NCBI GenBank assembly: GCA_027457225.1
Contig: DAIDTL010000058.1
Location: 362-6,819, forward strand
Length of the DNA stretch: 6,458 nt
Reading direction: 5' to 3'
Source of the DNA: Ferrovaceae bacterium
Lineage (GTDB): Bacteria; Pseudomonadota; Gammaproteobacteria; Burkholderiales; Ferrovaceae
Shown here: positions 1 to 5,215 of the stretch, one piece after another
How positions within the stretch are numbered: position 1 is the first letter of the stretch
How the letters are laid out: every line of letters begins with the position of its first letter
Position numbers and translations under genes: made by a program
Notes under the pieces: model-generated
The model's input: the letters and a program-made list of their open reading frames with translations, nothing else
Database searches by the model: none
Told to the model about the DNA's origin: nothing

Positions 1-828
1 GGATTGTTCTGCGCCAAAATTTTCGGGCCGGTTAAGGATTACGAGTGTCTGTGCGGTAAGTACAAGCGTCTCAAGCACCGTGGTGTAATCTGCGAGAAAT
101 GTAACGTTGAAGTGACACTTTCCAAAGTGCGCCGCGAGCGTATGGGCCACGTCGAGTTGGCGAGCCCGGTAGCGCATATCTGGTTCCTCAAGTCACTTCC
201 TTCGCGATTGGGCATGGTATTGGACATGACCTTGCGCGATATCGAACGCGTGCTCTACTTCGAAGCGTTCGTAGTGACCGAACCGGGCATGACACCTCTG
301 CAGCGTTGCCAGCTGTTGACTGAAGAAGATTATCTGACCAAAGTGGAAGAGTACGGTGACGAGTTTTCGGCCAGCATGGGTGCGGAAGGCGTGCGCGAAC
401 TATTACGTCATATAAATCTCGAAACCGAAATTGCACGACTGCGTCAGGAGTTGGCAGGTACAACTTCGGACACCAAGATCAAAAAGTTTGCCAAACGGGT
501 CAAGATTCTTGAGGCTTTCCAGAAATCCGGCATCAAGCCTGAATGGATGATCATGGAGGTTCTGCCGGTTTTGCCGCCGGAATTGCGCCCACTGGTCCCG
601 CTCGACGGTGGCCGTTTTGCGACCAGCGATCTCAATGATCTTTATCGTCGCGTCATCAACCGCAACAATCGTCTCAAGCGGCTGCTGGAACTGAAGGCTC
701 CTGAAATCATCGTGCGCAACGAAAAGCGGATGTTGCAGGAAGCAGTGGACTCGCTTCTGGACAACGGTCGACGTGGCAAAGCCATGACCGAGCCAACAAG
801 CGCGCACTCAAGTCCCTGGCAGATATGA
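1..828 (+). CDS. rpoC: RNA polymerase subunit beta' (RpoC), N-terminal piece; partial at left edge and frameshifted
   Basis: This is the 5' part of the gene for beta', the subunit that carries the catalytic Mg of RNA polymerase. The frame is open from base 1, so the true start lies outside the window. The first codon aligns near E. coli residue 55, leaving about 54 residues missing. The N-terminal zinc-binding cysteines are present as C16, C18, C31 and C34 (window numbering), matching E. coli C70, C72, C85 and C88. The lid region and the clamp coiled coil that binds sigma follow; the coil holds the motifs NRNNRLKRLL and VRNEKRMLQEAVDSLLDNGRR. True homology ends at the Thr codon 787-789. The last 12 codons (EPTSAHSSPWQI) are out of frame and run to a TGA at 826-828. 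The remainder of the protein continues in the next frame. Identification is certain from near-identity to known beta'; whether the break is real is not. Confidence 0.95.
   Translation, partial: GLFCAKIFGPVKDYECLCGKYKRLKHRGVICEKCNVEVTLSKVRRERMGHVELASPVAHIWFLKSLPSRLGMVLDMTLRDIERVLYFEAFVVTEPGMTPLQRCQLLTEEDYLTKVEEYGDEFSASMGAEGVRELLRHINLETEIARLRQELAGTTSDTKIKKFAKRVKILEAFQKSGIKPEWMIMEVLPVLPPELRPLVPLDGGRFATSDLNDLYRRVINRNNRLKRLLELKAPEIIVRNEKRMLQEAVDSLLDNGRRGKAMTEPTSAHSSPWQI
788..792 (+). other. rpoC: Apparent one-base deletion (frameshift) in rpoC
   Basis: Up to 789 the frame reads NGRRGKAMT. The expected continuation [16 protein letters not shown] is encoded intact one frame over, from GCC at 792. 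Adding a single G beside base 790 (ACC G AGCC to ACC GGA GCC) joins the two frames and gives a full rudder sequence, matching E. coli [21 protein letters not shown]. The lesion falls at about E. coli residue 318. The surroundings hold no slippery heptamer that would suggest programmed frameshifting. A G-run miscount in sequencing or assembly is the simplest explanation, because rpoC is essential. Confidence 0.9.
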
Positions 829-3800
829 TCAAGGGCAAGAGCGGACGTTTCCGTCAAAATCTCCTCGGCAAACGAGTGGATTACTCTGGCCGCTCCGTGA
901 TTGTGGTGGGCCCGCAACTCAAGCTACATCAGTGCGGCCTCCCCAAGAAAATGGCCCTCGAGCTGTTCAAACCTTTTATTTTCCATAAGCTCGAAGTTCT
1001 CGGGCTTGCCACCACCATCAAAGCGGCCAAGCGCATGGTGGAACAGGAAATCCCGGAAGTCTGGGATATTCTGGAAGAGGTCATCCGTGAGCACCCAGTC
1101 ATGCTCAATCGGGCGCCGACGTTGCACCGCTTGGGGATACAGGCATTTGAGCCTGTGTTGATTGAAGGGAAAGCCATTCAGTTGCATCCGCTGGTATGCG
1201 CAGCATTCAACGCTGACTTTGACGGCGACCAGATGGCGGTTCACGTTCCTTTGTCGATCGAAGCGCAAATGGAAGCGCGAACGTTGATGCTGTCTTCCAA
1301 TAACGTACTTTCGCCCGCAAACGGTGACCCCATCATCGTGCCGTCGCAGGATATCGTGTTGGGTCTGTATTACATTACCCGGGAGCGGGTCAACGCACGC
1401 GGTGAAGGAATGCATTTTGCCGACGTGGAGGAAGTGGTTCGAGCCTTCGACACCCGGCAGGTGGATGTTACCGCCAAGATTATGGTACGTCTCAAGGAAT
1501 ATGTGCACGACCCCGAGGGCGGACGCGTGGAAAAGATCACGCGTTATGAAACAACCGTGGGCCGCGCCATGCTTTCGGAGATCCTGCCTGAGGGGTTGCC
1601 TTTCTCATTGATCAATAAGGCGCTCAAGAAGAAAGAGATCTCACGATTGATCAACGCTGCTTTCCGACGCTGCGGGATTCGCGAAGCCGTAATTTTTGCT
1701 GATCGTCTGATGTATTCCGGGTTTGCCATGGCAACCCGGGCTGGCATATCGATTTGTGTGGACGACATGCTGGTGCCGCAAGAAAAGGAAACCATCATTG
1801 GGTCCGCCGAGGCCGAGGTCAAGGAAATCGAGGCGCAATACACTTCGGGTCTTGTCACTCAAGGTGAACGATATAACAAGGTGGTGGACATCTGGGGTCG
1901 CGCCGGAGATCAGGTGGCCAAGGCCATGATGGATCAATTGGGGCGTGAGCCGGTCATTGACAGGGCGGGCAAGGAAACCACCCAGGAATCTTTCAACGCC
2001 ATCTACATGATGGCTGATTCCGGAGCACGGGGTTCCGCTGCACAAATCCGTCAGTTGGCAGGAATGCGCGGCCTGATGGCTAAACCGGACGGTTCCATCA
2101 TTGAGACGCCCATCACGGCCAATTTCCGCGAAGGGTTGAATGTGTTGCAGTACTTTATTTCCACACACGGCGCACGGAAAGGTTTGGCAGATACCGCGCT
2201 CAAGACAGCCAACTCTGGGTACCTGACGCGTCGCCTGGTGGATGTCACCCAGGACCTGGTGGTGATTGAACAGGATTGCGGTACCCAGCAGGGCATGATT
2301 CTGAAAGCATTGGTGGAAGGCGGTGAAGTGGTCGAACCGTTGCGTGACCGGATTCTGGGTCGCGTTACTGCACTGGATCTGGTCCACCCCGAAAGCGGGG
2401 ATGTTTTGATTCCTGCAGGCGCGTTGCTGGATGAAGACGCTGTGGATCTTGTCGAGACTGTCAGCATTGACGAAGTCAAGGTTCGCACCCCGCTTACTTG
2501 CGAGACGCGCTATGGGCTTTGCGCGCAGTGTTATGGTCGTGATTTGGGCCGTGGCGGGCTTGTCAACGTGGGCGAAGCGGTGGGTGTCATTTCTGCACAG
2601 TCCATTGGGGAACCTGGCACACAGTTGACCATGCGCACATTCCACATCGGTGGCGCTGCTTCTCGTGCGGCTGTAATCAGCCAAGTGGAAAGTAAGTCCA
2701 ACGGAGTGGTGCGTTTTTCGCCGGGCATGCGTTATGTCACCAATTCGCGCAACGAACAGATTGCCATTTCCCGTGGTGGCGAAGTGATCATTACTGAAGA
2801 CAGTGGACGCGAACGCGAGCGGCACAAAGTGCCCTACGGTGGAACGTTGCTGATCCAGGATGGCCATAAGGTCAAGGCGGGACAGATGTTGGCAAGTTGG
2901 GATCCCCATACGCGTCCGATCATCACGGAGTACTCCGGAGAAATCCGTTTCGAGAACGTGGAGGAAGGGGTTACCGTGGCCAAACAGATCGACGAGGTCA
3001 CCGGATTGTCCACGTTGGTGGTAATCGATCCAAAGCGCCGCGCCAGCATGCAGACCAAGGGTTTGCGCCCGCAGGTCAAACTGCTGGACGACAGGGGCAA
3101 GGAAATCAAACTGGCCGGAACAGACCAGTTGGTGAATATTACCTTCCAGATCGGTGCCATTATCACCGTCAAAAACGGACAGGCGGTGAGCGTAGGTGAG
3201 GTGCTGGCCCGGATTTCCCAGGAGTCTTCCAAGACTCGCGACATTACCGGAGGTTTGCCGCGGGTTGCCGAACTGTTCGAAGCGCGGTCACCGAAAGATG
3301 CAGGTTTGCTGGCCGAAATCACCGGCACGATATCTTTCGGCAAAGACACCAAAGGCAAACAGCGCCTGGTGATTACCGACATGGATGGTGTGGCCCATGA
3401 CTATCTGATTCCGAAGGATAAACATGTCACGGTGCATGATGGCCAGATCGTTAACAAGGGCGAGATGATCGTGGACGGTCCGGCTGACCCGCACGATATT
3501 CTGCGGCTCCTGGGGATCGAGGCGTTGGCCCGCTACATTACTGATGAAGTGCAGGATGTCTACCGCCTGCAGGGGGTAAAGATCAATGACAAGCACATCG
3601 AAGTGATCGTGCGTCAGATGCTTCGACGGGTTCAGGTCCTGGATTCAGGGGACACGCGGTTTATTCCCGGTGAACAGGTTGAGCGTGCAGAAATTCTTCA
3701 GGAGAACGAGAAGGCCGTTGCCAATAACAACCGACCGGCAGTCTTCGAGAACATTCTGTTGGGTATTACCAAGGCATCATTGTCCACAGATTCATTCATT

Positions 3801-4040
3801 TCAGCGGCTTCCTTCCAGGAAACCACCCTGGTGCTGACTGAGGCCGCGATCATGGGCAAGCGCGACGAGTTGCGTGGACTCAAGGAAAACGTCATCGTGG
3901 GACGCTTGATTCCCGCGGGGACCGGCCTTGCCTATCACAATGCCCGGCGCAACAAGCGCAACCCGGGCTTGGGGCTAGGGACTGGACTCGAGTTGGGAGA
4001 AGCGGCAACAGAAGATGCTGACGACGAGCAGGTGGCTTGA
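825..4040 (+). CDS. rpoC: RNA polymerase subunit beta' (RpoC), main C-terminal piece with the active site
   Basis: This frame carries the rest of beta'. Homology begins upstream of the nominal ATG at 825, from about base 792, so that ATG (MIKGKSGRF) is an internal Met and not a proven start. The catalytic motif NADFDGD lies at 1209-1229; its aspartates are residues 131, 133 and 135 of this frame (E. coli D460, D462, D464). The bridge helix (YFISTHGARKGLADTALKTA) follows. The second zinc site is C485, C559, C566 and C569, with the same spacing as E. coli C814/C888/C895/C898. The trigger loop is at LTMRTFHIGG, interrupted by a long insertion of the proteobacterial SI3 type. Switch 1 and the C-terminal region KRDELRGLKENVIVGRLIPAGTG are present. 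The C-terminal tail is lineage-specific, Gly/Leu-rich then acidic, ending EDADDEQVA. Together the two pieces show about 1,346 residues, close to the expected length. Two conserved positions differ: Leu for Arg at 3828-3830 and Ser for Pro at 3216-3218. rpsL follows after 102 bases. Confidence 0.96.
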   Translation: MIKGKSGRFRQNLLGKRVDYSGRSVIVVGPQLKLHQCGLPKKMALELFKPFIFHKLEVLGLATTIKAAKRMVEQEIPEVWDILEEVIREHPVMLNRAPTLHRLGIQAFEPVLIEGKAIQLHPLVCAAFNADFDGDQMAVHVPLSIEAQMEARTLMLSSNNVLSPANGDPIIVPSQDIVLGLYYITRERVNARGEGMHFADVEEVVRAFDTRQVDVTAKIMVRLKEYVHDPEGGRVEKITRYETTVGRAMLSEILPEGLPFSLINKALKKKEISRLINAAFRRCGIREAVIFADRLMYSGFAMATRAGISICVDDMLVPQEKETIIGSAEAEVKEIEAQYTSGLVTQGERYNKVVDIWGRAGDQVAKAMMDQLGREPVIDRAGKETTQESFNAIYMMADSGARGSAAQIRQLAGMRGLMAKPDGSIIETPITANFREGLNVLQYFISTHGARKGLADTALKTANSGYLTRRLVDVTQDLVVIEQDCGTQQGMILKALVEGGEVVEPLRDRILGRVTALDLVHPESGDVLIPAGALLDEDAVDLVETVSIDEVKVRTPLTCETRYGLCAQCYGRDLGRGGLVNVGEAVGVISAQSIGEPGTQLTMRTFHIGGAASRAAVISQVESKSNGVVRFSPGMRYVTNSRNEQIAISRGGEVIITEDSGRERERHKVPYGGTLLIQDGHKVKAGQMLASWDPHTRPIITEYSGEIRFENVEEGVTVAKQIDEVTGLSTLVVIDPKRRASMQTKGLRPQVKLLDDRGKEIKLAGTDQLVNITFQIGAIITVKNGQAVSVGEVLARISQESSKTRDITGGLPRVAELFEARSPKDAGLLAEITGTISFGKDTKGKQRLVITDMDGVAHDYLIPKDKHVTVHDGQIVNKGEMIVDGPADPHDILRLLGIEALARYITDEVQDVYRLQGVKINDKHIEVIVRQMLRRVQVLDSGDTRFIPGEQVERAEILQENEKAVANNNRPAVFENILLGITKASLSTDSFISAASFQETTLVLTEAAIMGKRDELRGLKENVIVGRLIPAGTGLAYHNARRNKRNPGLGLGTGLELGEAATEDADDEQVA

Positions 4041-4065
4041 CAAGAACAGGCCTGCAAACTAAAAT
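4037..4065 (+). promoter_or_regulatory. Predicted sigma70 promoter for rpsL-rpsG-fusA, overlapping the rpoC stop
   Basis: A perfect -35 hexamer TTGACA (4037-4042) overlaps the rpoC stop codon TGA (4038-4040). After exactly 17 bases comes TAAAAT (4060-4065), matching the -10 consensus at five of six positions, including the important first T, second A and last T. No extended -10 TG is seen. Transcription would start around 4071-4073, giving a leader of about 70 bases before rpsL. The position, at the first possible point after rpoC and just before the str-type genes, fits an internal promoter that lets these genes be expressed independently of rpoBC. This is a prediction from sequence alone. 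Confidence 0.72.
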
Positions 4066-4117
4066 TATCAGTCTTTTTTGGGGCAAATTCCGATTTGTTC
4101 CTGTAAAGGCTGTTCTT
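4042..4117 (+). repeat. Inverted repeat spanning the rpoC-rpsL gap
   Basis: The left arm AAGAACAGGCCT (4042-4053) pairs with the right arm AGGCTGTTCTT (4107-4117) over 11 base pairs with one bulged G, enclosing 53 bases. The left arm begins two bases after the rpoC stop and lies inside the spacer of the predicted promoter. Only transcripts reading through from rpoC would carry both arms; RNA started at the local promoter would carry the right arm alone. It could be a read-through-specific fold, a DNA operator-like dyad, or chance. No U-tract follows it, so it does not look like an intrinsic terminator. Confidence 0.45.
4083..4098 (+). other. Small hairpin in the rpsL leader
   Basis: CAAAT (4084-4088) and ATTTG (4093-4097) form a five-pair stem closing a TCCG loop, with a possible extra G-U pair (4083-4098). 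It lies in the predicted leader RNA, about 45 bases before the rpsL start. CCGAT (4090-4094) could instead pair with ATCGG (4126-4130), just upstream of the rpsL ribosome-binding region, so two mutually exclusive folds are possible. The stem is short and AU-rich, and regulation here is only a suggestion. Confidence 0.3.
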
Positions 4118-4142
4118 CATGGATCATCGGATATAGAGAATA

Positions 4143-4520
4143 ATGCCTACAATCAATCAGTTGATTCGCAAGCCGCGAATCGCTAAGAAGGCCAAAAGCA
4201 AGGTTCCAGCGCTTGCCAACTCGCCGCAAAAGCGCGGCGTGTGTACTCGCGTCTACACCACAACGCCCAAAAAGCCCAATTCGGCTTTGCGTAAGGTGGC
4301 TCGGGTACGGCTGACCAACGGTTTTGAAGTGACCAGCTACATAGGTGGTGAAGGACACAACCTGCAAGAGCACTCGGTGGTGCTGATCCGCGGGGGCCGG
4401 GTCAAGGATCTTCCAGGGGTGCGTTATCACACGGTGCGCGGTAGCCTGGATACTGCTGGTGTCAAAGATCGCAAACAGTCCCGTTCCAAGTACGGCGCCA
4501 AACGTCCGAAGGCAGCTTAA
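4143..4520 (+). CDS. rpsL: 30S ribosomal protein S12
   Basis: This encodes S12, a 125-residue protein (E. coli 124) that sits at the decoding centre of the 30S subunit and helps check codon-anticodon pairing. It aligns with the family from MPTINQLIRKPR to the C-terminus SKYGAKRPKAA. Hallmarks are PQKRGVCTRVYTTTPKKPNS, NGFEVTSYIGGEGHNLQEHS and GGRVKDLPGVRYHTVRG. The residues whose mutation gives streptomycin resistance or dependence are wild type: K43 (4269-4271) and K88 (4404-4406), counting Met, with P91 also intact. This predicts a streptomycin-sensitive ribosome. D89, the usual methylthiolation target of RimO, is present. The ATG is preceded only by a weak Shine-Dalgarno (AGAG at 4135-4138, four bases away). 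It is first in the str-type cluster, 102 bases after rpoC and 35 before rpsG. Confidence 0.98.
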   Translation: MPTINQLIRKPRIAKKAKSKVPALANSPQKRGVCTRVYTTTPKKPNSALRKVARVRLTNGFEVTSYIGGEGHNLQEHSVVLIRGGRVKDLPGVRYHTVRGSLDTAGVKDRKQSRSKYGAKRPKAA

Positions 4521-4541
4521 GGTCATTTGCCTAAAAATTCT

Positions 4542-4547
4542 GAAGAG
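4542..4547 (+). promoter_or_regulatory. Ribosome binding site of rpsG
   Basis: GAAGAG lies eight bases before the rpsG ATG, in the 35-base gap after rpsL. It is the most purine-rich, anti-16S-like stretch in the gap and supports the start at 4556, which also matches the conserved MPRRR N-terminus. Confidence 0.6.
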
Positions 4548-4555
4548 AGCACACC

Positions 4556-5026
4556 ATGCCCCGTCGTAGAGAAGTCCCCAAGCGCGAAGTTCTACCCGAT
4601 CCAAAGTTCGGAAATACCGATATTTCCAAGTTCGTGAACGTCATTATGGATTCCGGCAAGAAGTCCGTTGCAGAGCAGATCGTGTACCGTGCCATGGAAG
4701 CCATTTCGCAAAAGTCCGGCAAGGATGCCATCGAGGTTTTCATGACGGCACTCAACAACGCGCGCCCAATGGTCGAAGTCAAGAGCAGACGGGTAGGCGG
4801 GGCCAATTACCAGGTTCCGGTGGAAGTGCGTGCCAGCCGTCGTACGGCATTGGCCATGCGCTGGTTGCGTGAGGCAGCTCGCAAGCGTAGCGAAAAATCC
4901 ATGGGCCTGCGTTTGGCCGGGGAATTGATCGATGCTTCCGAAGGCCGTGGCGGCGCCATCAAGAAGCGCGAAGAAGTGCATCGTATGGCGGAGGCTAATA
5001 AGGCGTTCGCGCATTACCGGTTTTAA
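4556..5026 (+). CDS. rpsG: 30S ribosomal protein S7
   Basis: This encodes S7, a primary 16S rRNA-binding protein that nucleates assembly of the 30S head and lies near the E site. It has 156 residues, the common bacterial length, from MPRRREVPKREVLPDPKFG to AHYRF. Conserved segments are KFVNVIMDSGKKS, VEVKSRRVGGANYQVPVEVR, ALAMRWLREAARKRSEKSM and KKREEVHRMAEANKAFAHYRF. The wording (NYQVPVEVR, WLREAARKRSEKSM, RLAGEL, EGRGGA) is of the betaproteobacterial type. The ATG has a fair Shine-Dalgarno (GAAGAG at 4542-4547, eight bases away). In E. coli S7 represses its operon through a hairpin in a roughly 96-base rpsL-rpsG gap; here the gap is 35 bases with no comparable structure. One mild oddity is Ala where related proteins usually read VRPSRR. 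Confidence 0.98.
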   Translation: MPRRREVPKREVLPDPKFGNTDISKFVNVIMDSGKKSVAEQIVYRAMEAISQKSGKDAIEVFMTALNNARPMVEVKSRRVGGANYQVPVEVRASRRTALAMRWLREAARKRSEKSMGLRLAGELIDASEGRGGAIKKREEVHRMAEANKAFAHYRF

Positions 5027-5037
5027 CCCGAATCACG

Positions 5038-5068
5038 ATCCGCGGTCGGCTCACGACAGGTAGCGGAT
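5038..5068 (+). other. Potential stem-loop just after rpsG
   Basis: ATCCGC (5038-5043) pairs with GCGGAT (5063-5068). Inside, GTCG (5045-5048) pairs with CGAC (5054-5057) around a GCTCA loop. The asymmetric internal loop is G on one side and AGGTA on the other. It begins 12 bases after the rpsG stop. No T-tract follows, so it is not an intrinsic terminator; it could stabilise the upstream RNA or bind a protein. Confidence 0.4.
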
Positions 5069-5151
5069 ATCGGCGTCCACAGAAGGGCGCTCGATTTGGG
5101 GGCAGGGTCCCATGCGGGGATGGCTTGCCAGGATGATACAGAGGCGTTTTT

Positions 5152-5175
5152 GGGCCCAGGTGGAATACCGGGCCC
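5152..5175 (+). other. GC-rich hairpin in the rpsG-fusA gap
   Basis: Two copies of GGGCCC (5152-5157 and 5170-5175) pair with each other, and GGT (5159-5161) pairs with ACC (5167-5169) inside, leaving a GGAAT loop and one bulged A (5158). This is the strongest fold in the gap. A run of five T (5147-5151) lies before the stem and not after it, and on the reverse strand the run becomes A, so it does not work as a terminator in either direction. Confidence 0.5.
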
Positions 5176-5180
5176 TTGAC

Positions 5181-5195
5181 GTGTTGATTGAACAC
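5181..5195 (+). other. Small dyad just upstream of the fusA ribosome-binding region
   Basis: GTGTT (5181-5185) and AACAC (5191-5195) are perfect inverted repeats around GATTG, ending 17 bases before the fusA start. As RNA this gives a five-pair hairpin next to the fusA ribosome-binding region; as DNA it could be an operator-like half-site pair. It is short enough to be chance. Confidence 0.3.
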
Positions 5196-5200
5196 TTAAT

Positions 5201-5215
5201 AGGCAGAAGAAATTG
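5201..5215 (+). promoter_or_regulatory. fusA ribosome-binding region and unusual TTG start
   Basis: The bases AGGCAGAAGAAA precede TTG (5213-5215), offering AGG nine bases away or the purine stretch AGAAG three bases away. Upstream in frame the codons are ACA, CTT, AAT, AGG, CAG, AAG and AAA after a TGA, so TTG is the only initiator that fits. A single inserted T (AAATGGC to AAATTGGC) would also produce this pattern from a normal ATG. Confidence 0.6.

Larger units (their letters stand above)
5027..5212 (+). other. Long rpsG-fusA gap with three potential hairpins, no convincing gene
   Basis: This 186-base gap is much longer than the E. coli rpsG-fusA gap of roughly 30 bases. It contains three potential stem-loops, listed separately, at 5038-5068, 5152-5175 and 5181-5195, plus weaker four-pair stems around 5110-5130. 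I see no promoter with acceptable spacing: TTGACG at 5176-5181 is followed only by TAATAG 15 bases on. I see no convincing protein. The frame opening at ATG 5112 runs out of frame into fusA and resembles nothing I know. Because rpsG and fusA are co-directional, the gap is probably transcribed as an intercistronic RNA segment. Confidence 0.6.

Noticed and set aside
1641..2909. Long open frame on the - strand opposite rpoC
   Set aside because: It lies entirely antisense to the conserved beta' core, with His- and Cys-rich translation and no family resemblance.
1..4040. A naturally split rpoC (rpoC1/rpoC2-like) with ATGA coupling at 825-828
   Set aside because: The cyanobacterial split lies at a different place. 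Here conserved coding sequence continues uninterrupted in the second frame upstream of the ATG, there is no clear ribosome binding site, and one missing base explains everything.
4060..4080. Intrinsic terminator after rpoC at the run of six T (4074-4079)
   Set aside because: No GC-rich stem lies directly before the T run; only a three-pair ACT/AGT match is available.
5147..5175. Terminator at the GC-rich hairpin in the rpsG-fusA gap
   Set aside because: The T run lies upstream of the stem on the + strand and becomes an A run after the stem on the - strand, so neither orientation fits.
5176..5202. Second promoter before fusA (TTGACG followed by TAATAG)
   Set aside because: The spacer is only 15 bases and the -10 match is poor; alternatives with better -10 matches have spacers of 13 or 14.
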